A stretch of DNA of 33,862 nucleotides, from the NCBI GenBank assembly GCA_017474485.1, contig JAFVHO010000121.1, forward strand, positions 1-33,862. The letters run 5' to 3'. This stretch comes from Prevotella sp. GTDB taxonomy: Bacteria; Bacteroidota; Bacteroidia; Bacteroidales; Bacteroidaceae. Shown here in pieces: positions 23,585 to 32,400 of the stretch; positions within the stretch are counted from its first letter, which is position 1, and the number at the start of each line of letters is the position of its first letter. Below the pieces are notes generated by a model. That model did no database searches. It worked only from the letters and a program-made list of their open reading frames with translations, and was not told the origin of the DNA. The position numbers were made by a program, and so were the translations under genes.

Positions 23585-24731
23585 TCAGTTCAGTTGCGAT
23601 ACGACGTGCTTCGGCATCCGTCTGGATATAGACGTCGTAGTCGGGATTTTTGCTGAAAGTAGCGCGCTGCATGGTTTCTGCAATGATGTCGCTCATCTGC
23701 AGGAAACCACAGCGGTCCTCTAAGAAGCCGCGATTTACAATCTCGTTGGCGGCATTGACGATACACGGCATGTTGCCCCCCTTCTCGATAGCCTCGAAGG
23801 CCAGTGCCAGACAGCGGAACTTCTTCAAATCAGGCTCAAAGAATTCCAGCTTCTGGGCAAAGAAGTCCAGACGGTCGCCACTCAGCGGCAAGCGCTGTGG
23901 AAACGAGAAGGCATACTGGATGGGCAGACGCATGTCGGGTACGCCTAACTGCGCCTTCACGGCACCGTCATGGAACTGTACGGCGCTATGGACGATGCTC
24001 TGCGGATGTACCAGCACCTGAATCTGATGGGCATCGACACCAAACAGCCATTTCGCCTCAATGACCTCGAAACCCTTGTTCATCATCGACGCAGAGTCGA
24101 TGGTAATCTTGGCACCCATGTCCCACGTCGGATGGCGCAGGGCATCGGCCTTGGTGACGGTTTCTAGCTGTTCCATCGTGAAGTTGCGGAACGGACCACC
24201 CGAGGCCGTCAGCAGTATTTTCTCTATGGGGTTGTCGTCCTCGCCCACCAGACTCTGGAAGATGGCCGAATGCTCGCTGTCAACGGGTAGGATAGGGGTG
24301 TGGTACTGCTGTGCCAACTGTAGAATCAGCTCACCAGCTACCACCAGCGTTTCCTTGTTGGCTAGTGCGATAGCCTTGCGGGCCTTGATGGCATGAATGG
24401 TGGGTGACAGACCGGCAAAACCCACCATTGCTGTCAATACCATGTCGATGGGGGCAGCTTCCACTATTTCATCCAAGGCTTGCTTGCCTGCATACACCTT
24501 CACGTCGGGCAGGTCGCTCATCAGCTGTTTCAGCTCGTCCAATCGCTGCTCGTTGGCAATGACAATAGCAGCAGGCTTGAACTTGTGAGCCTGCTCGGCC
24601 AGCAACTCCACTTTGTTGTTGGCGGTCAAGCAATACACTTCATACAAATCACTATGCTCCTCGATAACCTCAAGTGCCTGTGTGCCTATCGACCCTGTAG
24701 AGCCTAATATGGCTATTTGTCTTTTTTTCAT
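23574..24731 (-). CDS. dxr: 1-deoxy-D-xylulose 5-phosphate reductoisomerase
   Basis: Second step of the methylerythritol phosphate pathway to isoprenoids, including the undecaprenyl carrier. The 385 residues match the family length. NADPH-binding GSTGSIG (10-16), the NKETLV segment (125-130), the metal-binding PVDSEHSA (149-156, D151 and E153), SGGPF and the IDSASMMNKGFEVIEA motif carrying the second glutamate cluster are all present. The ATG overlaps the rimM stop as ATGA (24728-24731), so translation is coupled. It is the target of fosmidomycin (family knowledge). Confidence 0.97.
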   Translation of the reverse strand: MKKRQIAILGSTGSIGTQALEVIEEHSDLYEVYCLTANNKVELLAEQAHKFKPAAIVIANEQRLDELKQLMSDLPDVKVYAGKQALDEIVEAAPIDMVLTAMVGFAGLSPTIHAIKARKAIALANKETLVVAGELILQLAQQYHTPILPVDSEHSAIFQSLVGEDDNPIEKILLTASGGPFRNFTMEQLETVTKADALRHPTWDMGAKITIDSASMMNKGFEVIEAKWLFGVDAHQIQVLVHPQSIVHSAVQFHDGAVKAQLGVPDMRLPIQYAFSFPQRLPLSGDRLDFFAQKLEFFEPDLKKFRCLALAFEAIEKGGNMPCIVNAANEIVNRGFLEDRCGFLQMSDIIAETMQRATFSKNPDYDVYIQTDAEARRIATELMKK

Positions 24732-25237
24732 ATCTCTAATAATCCTTGTGGGATATTCATCTTTATAGTTTGCTGTTCGGTGTCGATGTCTTCTATCAGT
24801 TCGTCGCTGGCGGGTATCAGTGTGCCGTCCTCCAGTTCGAACAGGATGTTAACGGTGGTGTCATCGATGGCAGCAATGTTTCCAATGGTTCTGCCATTGG
24901 AGGCATCCACGATTCCAAAGCCAACAAGGGAAGCCAACGACGGCATTTCTTCACCCTCTTCTGCCAATGCCCGAGGAAAGTAGACATCACACCCCGTCAG
25001 TTCCTGGGCGCGCTGTTGTGTGTCGATGTCGCAGAACTTCACCAGACAGACGCTGTCGTTGCGGAAACGGTATTCTTCCATAAAGAAAGGTACCAGAATG
25101 CCGTCGATGTCAAGTACCAGATAGTCGGCATCCACGCGGTCGAAGATATCGTCGTCAAACTGGAATGACACCTCGCCTTTCACACCGTGTGCCTTGCCCA
25201 GACGGCCAATCTTGTAGACTTCTTCTTGTTTTATCAT
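24728..25237 (-). CDS. rimM: 16S rRNA processing protein RimM
   Basis: Ribosome maturation factor that binds ribosomal protein S19 during 30S head assembly. The 169 residues have the two-domain layout: an N-terminal beta-barrel with KIGRLGKAHGVKGEVSF (11-27), then a PRC-barrel around LVGFGIVDASNGRTIGNI and a short C-terminal strand with IPQGLLEI. It is preceded by a 39-base gap containing a 9-bp tandem array after murA, and overlaps dxr by 4 bases. Confidence 0.94.
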   Translation of the reverse strand: MIKQEEVYKIGRLGKAHGVKGEVSFQFDDDIFDRVDADYLVLDIDGILVPFFMEEYRFRNDSVCLVKFCDIDTQQRAQELTGCDVYFPRALAEEGEEMPSLASLVGFGIVDASNGRTIGNIAAIDDTTVNILFELEDGTLIPASDELIEDIDTEQQTIKMNIPQGLLEI

Positions 25238-25243
25238 ATTTAA

Positions 25244-25279
25244 TTCTAGATGTTCTAGATAATCTAGATGTTCTAGTTA
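25244..25279. repeat. Nonamer tandem array at murA-rimM junction (TTCTAGATG type)
   Basis: Units TTCTAGATG, TTCTAGATA, ATCTAGATG, TTCTAGTTA with a strict period of 9. The last unit includes the murA stop codon (25277-25279). It is like the heptamer arrays in position and style but differs in period. Confidence 0.7.
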
Positions 25280-26599
25280 TATTCTTTCAATTTTAGCGCC
25301 GAGGGCGTTGAGACGGTGTTCTATATTCTCGTAACCTCGGTCTATCTGTTCGATATTGCTGATAAGACTGGTACCATTGGCACTCATGGCAGCAATCAGC
25401 AGGGCGATACCAGCACGGATATCGGGACTCGACATGCGGCTGCCGCGTAACTGGCGCTGACGGTCGTGACCTACGACAACGGCACGGTGCGGGTCGCAGA
25501 GAATAATCTGTGCACCCATGTCAATCAGACGGTCGACGAAGAACAGACGGCTCTCGAACATCTTCTGGTGGAACAGCACGCTGCCTCGGGCCTGTGTGGC
25601 TACCACGATGAGTACGCTGAGCAAGTCGGGGGTCAGACCAGGCCAAGGCGCATCAGCCAATGTCATGATGGTGCCATCCATGAACGAGTCGACCACATAA
25701 TGCTTCTGTCGTGGAATAAAGAGGTCGTCGCCATCTTCCTCCACCTTTACACCCAAGCGTCGGAAAGCATCGGGAATGATGCCAAGATCTTTCAGCGAGC
25801 AGTCTTTGATGCGTACGCCGTCGCCACACATGGCGGCCATACCGATGAATGAGCCCACTTCAATCATATCGGGCAGCAGCGTGTGCTCTGCACCGTGTAG
25901 TGTCTTCACACCCTCGATGGTCAGCAAGTTCGAACCGATGCCGCTAATCTTGGCTCCCATCTGGCATAGCATGTGGCATAGCTGCTGGATATAGGGCTCA
26001 CAAGCTGCATTGTAGATGGTGGTGGTGCCCTCGGCCATTGTAGCCGCCATAATGATGTTAGCGGTACCCGTCACGGAGGCCTCGTCCAGCAGCATATAGG
26101 TGCCCTTTAAGCCATTAGCTGTTGACTTTTGGCTTTTGGCAAAAATTTCATAGACGTTGCGGTCAGGAATCTGACGGAACTTGGCACCCAGCTTCTGGAA
26201 ACCCAGAAAATGCGTGTCTAAGCGTCGGCGTCCAATCTTGTCACCACCAGGTTTGGCTATCACGGCTTTGCCCATTCGTGCTAACAGCGGACCAATCATC
26301 ATGACCGAACCACGAAGTTGGGCACATTTCTCCACGAACTCGTCGCTTGCCAAGAATGCCATGTTCAGTGCGTCAGCCTGAAATACATAGGTATTCTCTC
26401 TCTTCGTAATCTTCACACCAATATCGCTCAGCAACTGGATGAGATTGTTCACATCGCGGATGTTGGGAATGTTGTGAATGGTTACCTCGTCGCTGGTCAA
26501 CAGCGTGGCACAGATCACCTGCAGGGCTTCGTTCTTGGCGCCCTGCGGACGAATTTCACCACTGAGCAGGTGTCCACCTTCTATTCTGAATGATGCCAT
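25277..26599 (-). CDS. murA: UDP-N-acetylglucosamine 1-carboxyvinyltransferase MurA
   Basis: First committed step of peptidoglycan synthesis: transfers enolpyruvate from PEP to UDP-GlcNAc. The 440 residues show QGAKNEAL (19-26, with the K22/N23 pair), PGGDKIGRRRLDTH (117-130), LDEASVTGTANI and the TPDLLS loop. The residue equal to the reactive cysteine 115 of E. coli is D120 (codon GAC), as in naturally fosfomycin-insensitive MurA. A short extra stretch AKSQKSTANG (154-163), just before LKGTYMLLDEAS, is encoded by a GCTnTTR heptamer array and looks like an in-frame insertion. The rest of the protein is intact, so it should be functional. It sits between DUF4290 and rimM in the operon. Confidence 0.95.
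   Translation of the reverse strand: MASFRIEGGHLLSGEIRPQGAKNEALQVICATLLTSDEVTIHNIPNIRDVNNLIQLLSDIGVKITKRENTYVFQADALNMAFLASDEFVEKCAQLRGSVMMIGPLLARMGKAVIAKPGGDKIGRRRLDTHFLGFQKLGAKFRQIPDRNVYEIFAKSQKSTANGLKGTYMLLDEASVTGTANIIMAATMAEGTTTIYNAACEPYIQQLCHMLCQMGAKISGIGSNLLTIEGVKTLHGAEHTLLPDMIEVGSFIGMAAMCGDGVRIKDCSLKDLGIIPDAFRRLGVKVEEDGDDLFIPRQKHYVVDSFMDGTIMTLADAPWPGLTPDLLSVLIVVATQARGSVLFHQKMFESRLFFVDRLIDMGAQIILCDPHRAVVVGHDRQRQLRGSRMSSPDIRAGIALLIAAMSANGTSLISNIEQIDRGYENIEHRLNALGAKIERI
26111..26138. repeat. Heptamer array inside the murA coding region (GCTnTTR type)
   Basis: Units GCCATTA, GCTGTTG, ACTTTTG, GCTTTTG in strict register on the plus strand, followed by GCAAAAA. On the coding strand it gives the residues AKSQKSTANG. 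Same unit family as the arrays at 12498-12546 and 17690-17738. Confidence 0.75.
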
Positions 26600-26611
26600 G
26601 ATGGTATATTG

Positions 26612-27223
26612 TTACTTTTTCTTTTTGCGTTTGCCTGTTGCCTCAGTGGGGATGGCGTCTATACGGTCAAGACGGAACGATGACAGGTCTATCTGTATCT
26701 TTCCATCGGTGAAGCGTGCCAAATCGTCGGCTATGCGCTCGTCGTCCATAGAACCGTGTCCCCAAGTCAGCAAATCGCGCTTCATTTGGTTGGCAGTGAC
26801 GCGCACCAATTCGTCGCGTTCAGGGCCTTCCGGCATGGTCTTCAGTTTCTCAAATACGTCGCCTACCAAACGGCCATAGTGACGATAGCGACTGATGTTC
26901 TCGCTCTGCGGATGAGGCATCGGCTGAGGTTTGCTGTTAATCTTCTCGGCGTTGTTCACGTCGAAAGGCCAGTCGATATCCAGCTGTTTGCGACTCATCA
27001 GGTACAGATGGTCCCATAGTGTCTGCTGATAGTTTTCTGACTGTCGTACTTGTGGATTCTTCATCTCCATCTGTCGGATGATGGTCTTGGCACAGCGCAT
27101 ACGCTCTTCCTTGTTGGGCAGGCTAATAGCTACATCCACCATCTTCTGAATCTCGCGACCATATTCCGACAGCACCAATTTCTCACGCTGGGTGTTATAG
27201 TCCAATCCTTTTATTTCCATCAT
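26612..27223 (-). CDS. DUF4290 family protein
   Basis: A 203-residue protein of a family confined mainly to Bacteroidota and without known function. The N-terminus MEIKGLDYNTQREKLVLSEY and the middle MKNPQVRQSENYQQTLWDHL are typical. It looks soluble and largely helical, without a signal peptide or membrane segment, and ends in a basic tail (GKRKKKK) that might contact nucleic acid or membrane. Two ATGs are adjacent at 27223 and 27220; the second is equally possible. It lies between tsaB and murA in the operon, which hints at an envelope or translation-linked role but proves nothing. Confidence 0.8.
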   Translation of the reverse strand: MMEIKGLDYNTQREKLVLSEYGREIQKMVDVAISLPNKEERMRCAKTIIRQMEMKNPQVRQSENYQQTLWDHLYLMSRKQLDIDWPFDVNNAEKINSKPQPMPHPQSENISRYRHYGRLVGDVFEKLKTMPEGPERDELVRVTANQMKRDLLTWGHGSMDDERIADDLARFTDGKIQIDLSSFRLDRIDAIPTEATGKRKKKK

Positions 27224-27224
27224 A

Positions 27225-27253
27225 ATTCTTAATTTTCATTCTTCATTTTTCAA
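27225..27253. repeat. Heptamer array at tsaB-DUF4290 junction
   Basis: Units ATTCTTA, ATTTTCA, TTCTTCA, TTTTTCA in strict 7-base register, ending exactly before the tsaB stop codon (27254-27256). Related to the CTTAATT units at 5333-5339. Confidence 0.65.
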
Positions 27254-27949
27254 TTAAAGCAGCGGTTTTGCCTTGATGGCCACAAAGTCCTTTAAGTAGA
27301 AAGGCACAAAGTAAGCCACATCCTCAAACTGTTCGTTCAGGAAACGCTTCTCTGCCAATGGTTGCATCCATTTTGCCAAAGGCTCAATGCCTTCTATCAA
27401 GTGAGCATTCGGGTGGTTGATGGTCTCCATGCATTTTTCTGCACCATTGCCGAAAAAATAGATGGGACGCTCGTCCAGCCATTCTTTATAGGTGTCGGCA
27501 GTCACGACGTCAGCGCCTACTTCCCGTACTGTCTTTAGACTGCGGTCGTATAACGCTGAATACACTTCCATCCTTCGTGCATCAATCATCGGGCAAAGCA
27601 GGGCGTTCTCTTCCTGAACCGTCTCTCTCAGCAATACGGGAACACACATCAATTCGAGTGTGGGCACGGCTATCAGCTTCAGGTCGCGTCCGTAGCAGAT
27701 GCCTTTCGCCATCGATACACCAATGCGCAATCCAGTATACGAGCCAGGGCCGCAACTCACGCTGACGGCATCGAAGGGAATGGCGTGGTTGTCTGTAAAC
27801 GACATGGCTTCGTCCACCATCGTTCCCAGACGTTCGGCACCAGCACCACGTTCGCCCTCTTCTTTCTGCTCAAATATGCATTGTCCGTTCTCTGAGACAG
27901 CTACGGAACAGACGTTTGTACTCGTTTCTATATGTAATATACAAGCCAT
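27254..27949 (-). CDS. tsaB: tRNA threonylcarbamoyladenosine biosynthesis protein TsaB
   Basis: Partner of TsaD and TsaE in making t6A37 on ANN-decoding tRNAs; TsaB is a catalytically inactive ASKHA-fold scaffold. The 231 residues begin with ILHIETSTNVCSVAVSENG, the degenerate phosphate loop, and have SCGPGSYTGLRIGVSMAKG (69-87), the family hallmark. The C-terminal half is variable, as usual. It is the first gene of the operon tsaB-DUF4290-murA-rimM-dxr-rseP, preceded by a good promoter. Confidence 0.94.
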   Translation of the reverse strand: MACILHIETSTNVCSVAVSENGQCIFEQKEEGERGAGAERLGTMVDEAMSFTDNHAIPFDAVSVSCGPGSYTGLRIGVSMAKGICYGRDLKLIAVPTLELMCVPVLLRETVQEENALLCPMIDARRMEVYSALYDRSLKTVREVGADVVTADTYKEWLDERPIYFFGNGAEKCMETINHPNAHLIEGIEPLAKWMQPLAEKRFLNEQFEDVAYFVPFYLKDFVAIKAKPLL

Positions 27950-27979
27950 TATTTCCTATAATAGTGGTAAATTAGGGTA

Positions 27980-28011
27980 CAAAGGTAGTACAAATCGAAC
28001 GAAAAACCAAA
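27980..28011 (-). promoter_or_regulatory. Promoter of the tsaB-to-rseP operon
   Basis: On the minus strand TTTG (28008-28011), 20 bases, then TACCTTTG (27980-27987), ending 30 bases before the tsaB ATG. Confidence 0.65.
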
Positions 28012-28070
28012 GGGAAATACGTTTTTTTAGATTTTTACGAGAAAAACGACAAATATTGTTAAAAGTGACG

Positions 28071-28088
28071 TACCTATTATATTAGGTA
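28071..28088. promoter_or_regulatory. Inverted repeat (candidate operator) upstream of the efflux operon
   Basis: TACCTA, six bases, TAGGTA: an 18-base dyad that covers the -33 region of the efflux promoter. Position and symmetry fit the operator of a dimeric repressor, but no regulator gene is adjacent in the window. Confidence 0.45.
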
Positions 28089-28101
28089 TAGTATTTTTTT
28101 G

Positions 28102-28109
28102 TAACTTTG
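28102..28109 (+). promoter_or_regulatory. -7 element of the RND efflux operon
   Basis: TAACTTTG fits TAnnTTTG. No TTTG box lies 19-20 bases upstream; the dyad at 28071-28088 occupies that place. The leader to the ATG at 28214 would be about 100 bases. Confidence 0.55.
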
Positions 28110-28213
28110 CACACCGAAAACCAAAATATTGTTTTAGGTTTTTCCTCATGACTTGCATGTCTGGGATCAATTTAGAGAAAGCGAATATTCGAATAAAAAT
28201 GTTATTTATAGGT

Positions 28214-29374
28214 ATGAAAATGAAAAAATTGATGATGGTTGCGGCTATTGCTGCAACATTGGTGTCGTGTGGTGGTGGCGGTGGTCGTCCACAGTTCGGC
28301 GACGATGAGTACCCCGTCATGACTGTTGGAACGTCAAGTGCTGATATGCAGAGCACTTACCCTGCTACTATCAAAGGTGTGCAGGACGTTGAAATCCGTC
28401 CGAAAGTTCAGGGTTTCATAACGCAAATCAATGTGAAGGAAGGTCAGACGGTGGGTGCTGGTCAGGTGCTCTTCGTGCTTGATAATGAGACAGCAACGCA
28501 GCAGGTGCGTCAGGCTCAGGCTGCCGTGAATACTGCTCAGCAGCAGTGTAATACCGCTAAGTTGACCTACGAGAATGCGCAGAAGCTGCACGAGGCAAAG
28601 GTCGTTGGCGACTATGAGTTGCAGACAGCTCAGAACAACTATGAGGTTGCTCAGGCTCAGCTGGCTCAGTCTCAGGCTTCTCTGGCTTCAGCTAAGGAGC
28701 AATTGAGCTATAGCTACGTGAAGAGTCCTGCCTCAGGTGTTGTTGGTACGCTGCCTTACAAGAAAGGTGCGCTGGTGAACAATGCCAATGTTTTGACAAC
28801 GGTATCTAATATCTCGTCTATGGAGGTCTATTTCTCTGTGACGGAGAAGGCTGCCATGCAGTTACAGGTTGCTGGTTTGCAGACGCTCCCCAGTGTCAAG
28901 TTGCAGTTAGCTGACGGCAGTATCTATGGCCATGAGGGTAAGGTTACTAAGATGAGTGGTGTTATCGATCAGGCTACCGGTTCTGTACAGCTGATTGCTT
29001 TGTTCCAGAACCCTGAGAAGTTGCTGAAGAGCGGTGGTGCAGGTACGATTATCATTCCCCGTCTGGCCAATGATGTTATCATCATTCCTCAGAGTTGTGT
29101 CTCAGAGGTTCAGAATAAGAAGTTTATCTATCTCGTGGGAAGCGACAACAAGGTGAAGTATAGCGAGATTAAGGTTGATCCGCAGAACGACGGCATGAAC
29201 TATATCGTGACTGAAGGTCTGAAGACTGGCGACAAGTACGTGACCAATGGTATCACCAAACTGACTGACGGTATGGAAATCAAGCCCATCACGCCCGAGC
29301 GCTATCAGCAGAAAATATCAGAGCAGGCCAAGGCCATGTCTGCTGGTGACATTGTCAATTCTATCAAGAAATAA
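28214..29374 (+). CDS. RND efflux periplasmic adaptor lipoprotein (membrane fusion protein)
   Basis: Periplasmic subunit linking the RND pump to its outer-membrane channel. I start at 28214 (MKMKKLMMVAAIAATLVSC), giving 386 residues with lipobox LVSC and lipidated C19; the open frame reaches 28148, but its extra 22 residues precede the signal peptide. The lipoyl-like half-motif VEIRPKVQGFITQINVKEGQ and its partner SPASGVVGTLPYKKGALV flank an alpha-hairpin rich in Q, A and K (about 95-165). A beta-barrel and a membrane-proximal domain follow, ending near GMEIKPITPERYQQK. It is AcrA/MexA-like. The substrate cannot be read from sequence. It is the first gene of the operon, 29 bases before the pump gene. 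Confidence 0.93.
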   Translation: MKMKKLMMVAAIAATLVSCGGGGGRPQFGDDEYPVMTVGTSSADMQSTYPATIKGVQDVEIRPKVQGFITQINVKEGQTVGAGQVLFVLDNETATQQVRQAQAAVNTAQQQCNTAKLTYENAQKLHEAKVVGDYELQTAQNNYEVAQAQLAQSQASLASAKEQLSYSYVKSPASGVVGTLPYKKGALVNNANVLTTVSNISSMEVYFSVTEKAAMQLQVAGLQTLPSVKLQLADGSIYGHEGKVTKMSGVIDQATGSVQLIALFQNPEKLLKSGGAGTIIIPRLANDVIIIPQSCVSEVQNKKFIYLVGSDNKVKYSEIKVDPQNDGMNYIVTEGLKTGDKYVTNGITKLTDGMEIKPITPERYQQKISEQAKAMSAGDIVNSIKK

Positions 29375-29403
29375 GTTGTAAATTGTCAAATAGTAAGTAA
29401 AGT

Positions 29404-32400
29404 ATGACTTTTACGAATTTTATCAAACGCCCGGTGCTGTCGACGGTGATTTCTATCCTCATCGTGCTATTGGGTGTCATTGGACTGATTTCACTGCCTA
29501 TCGAGCAGTACCCTAACATCGCGCCTCCTACGGTAGCGGTGTGGACCAGCTATCCGGGTGCTGACGCTGAGACGGTGAAGAACTCAGTCATCACGCCGTT
29601 GGAAGAGAGCATCAACGGTGTGGAAGGTATGGACTATATCTCGTCTACCGCCGGTGCTGGTTCGGCACAAATCAGTGTGCTGTTCCGCCAGGGCATGAAC
29701 CCTGATATGTGTGCCGTCAACGTGCAGAACCGTGTGCAGCAGGCTCAGGCCTTGTTGCCTGCCGAGGTGACCCGTATCGGTGTGACGGTGCAGAAGCGTC
29801 AGACCTCCCAGGTGCTGATGTTTACGTTGACCAGTGACGGTCGTTACGACGACGAGTTCCTGACGAACTATAACAACATCAATATTATTCCGGCTATCAA
29901 GCGTATTCAGGGTGTGGGTGACGTTCAGTCGCCAGGTCTGAAGACCTACGCCATGCGTATTTGGCTGAAGCCCGAGGTGATGAAGCAGTACAACCTGATG
30001 CCTTCTGACATTGCGAATGTGCTGGCCGAGCAGAATATTGAGGCTGCGCCCGGTACGTTCGGCGACCAGGCTGACGTGGCTTACGAGTACTCGATGCGCT
30101 ATACCGGACGTCTGAAGAGTGCCGAGGAGTTCGGCAACATCATCATCTCCAGCGATGTCAACGGACAGACGCTGAAGTTGAAGGACGTGGCACGCATCGA
30201 ATTGGGCGGTCAGCAGTATTCCGTATCGATGAAGAACAACAACATTCCGTCGGTGCTGGGTATGGTGCAGCAGATTGCCGGTTCGAACGCCAACGAAATT
30301 GCCAAGCAGGTGAAAGCCGAGCTCGAGGAGCAGGCCAAACTGTTCCCTCCGGGCATGACCTATAAGATAAACTACGACGTCACGGAGTTCCTCTATGCGT
30401 CTATCGAAGAGGTGGTGTTCACCCTGTTCTTCACGCTGATACTGGTGTTTATCGTGATTTACGTCTTCCTGCAGGACTGGCGCTCGACGCTGATTCCTCT
30501 GATTGCCGTGCCAGTGTCGCTGGTAGGTACGTTCTTCTTCCTGTCGGTATTCGGATTCTCTATCAACCTGCTGACGCTGTCGGCCTTGCTGCTGGCTATT
30601 GCCATTGTGGTGGACGATGCCATTGTGGTCGTCGAGGCTGTGCATGCCAAGCTGGACCAGGGCTATAAGTCGACGCTGACGGCCTCTATCGACGCCATGA
30701 ACGAAATCTCAGGCGCTATCATCTCTATCACGTTGGTGATGGCCTCGGTGTTCATCCCCGTATCGTTCATTGGCGGTACGTCAGGTTCGTTCTATCGCGA
30801 GTTTGGTGTGACGATGGCTGTGTCCATCTTCATTTCGGCTCTGAACGCCTTGACGCTGTCACCCGCCCTGTGTGCCATCTTCTTGAAGCCCCACGACAAA
30901 GAGGGCCACGAGCGGAAGCTGTCGCGTGTCGACCGTTTCCACATGGCTTTCAATACGGCTTATGACAAGGTGTTGGGCAAATATAAAGGTTCTGTCGAGA
31001 AACTGGTACGCAAACCCATTCTGATTCTGCTGACGGTAGTCATTGGTATAGCCGTGCTGACTACGACGATGTTCACCGCTAAGTCAGGTCTGGTGCCTGA
31101 CGAGGATACCGGTACCATCTTCTGTACCGTTTCCATGCCGCCTGCAACCTCCGTGTCGCGTACCAAGCAGATTATCAGTCAGGTAGACTCTATTCTTGGT
31201 GCCGACCCAGCCATCCAGAGCCGTGAGCAGATTCAGGGTTATAACTTCATTGCCGGTTCGGGTTCCGACCAGGCCACGTTCATCATCAAGCTGAAGCCGT
31301 TTGCCGAGCGTCAGAAGGGATTCTTCTGGAAACTCAGCGGACTGTGGCAGGGCGACGGTATCTACCGCTTCTTCCTGAATCCTTATGAGTCGACGGGAGT
31401 TATTGCCCAGATATTCATCAAGACAGCCCATATCAAGGATGCCCAGATTCTGGCTTTCGCACCGCCTATGATTCCCGGTTTCTCGGCCAACTCTGGTGTG
31501 TCGATAGTGATGCAGGACCGTACTGGTGGTTCGCTGGACAAGTTCTTCGGCGTTGTCAAGGACTATCTGGCCGAGCTGAACAAGCGTCCTGAGTTCCAGA
31601 CGGCCCAGACGTCGTACAACCCCAACTATCCGCAGTACATGCTTTACATGGATGTGGCCAAGTGTAAGCAGGCAGGTGTGTCGCCCGCTACCGTGCTCAG
31701 CACGCTGCAGGGTTACTATGGCGGATTGTACGCCTCGAACTTCAATGCCTACGGCAAGCTCTACCGTGTGATGATTCAGGGTTCGCCCGAGACGCGCATG
31801 ACGCCCGAGTCGCTTAATAGTATATATGTACGCACGCCCGGAGGCATGGCTCCTGCTCAGGAATTCTGCCGCATGGAACGTGTGTATGGTCCATCGAACA
31901 TCAACCGCTTCAACCTGTTCACCAGTATCAACGTGACGGCGACGGTGGCCAACGGCTACTCGACGGGTGAGGCCATCCAGGCTGCCCAGGAGGTGGCTGC
32001 CGACGTGCTGCCACAGGGTTATACCTACGAGTATCAGGGTCTGACGCGTGAGGAAGCCAAGGCTTCAAACACGACGGGTCTTATCTTCGTGTTGTGCTTC
32101 ATCTTCATCTATCTGATCTTGTCGGCACAGTACGAGTCGTACATCCTGCCGCTGTCGGTCGTACTCTCCGTACCTTTCGGACTGGCAGGCTGTTTCCTCT
32201 TCACGATGCTCTTTGGTCATGCCAACGACATCTATATGCAGATTTCACTCATCATGCTGATCGGTCTGTTGGCTAAGAACGCCATCCTGATTGTGCAGTT
32301 CGCACTGGAGCGCCGTCAGACGGGTATGGCCATCTCGTGGTCGGCGGTGCTGGGTGCCGCAGCCCGTCTGCGTCCTATCTTGATGACATCTCTGGCTATG

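Noticed and set aside
26111..26138. murA as a repeat-disrupted pseudogene
   Set aside because: The array stays in frame, and all motifs before and after it are intact in one continuous reading frame.
5264..27253. CRISPR arrays for the tandem repeats
   Set aside because: Units are 7 or 9 bases, directly adjacent and degenerate, with no unique spacers and no cas genes.
29584..30645. 353-residue open frame opposite the RND pump
   Set aside because: Antisense to conserved pump sequence, and its composition (His, Arg, Gln, Val) is typical of reverse-strand shadows.
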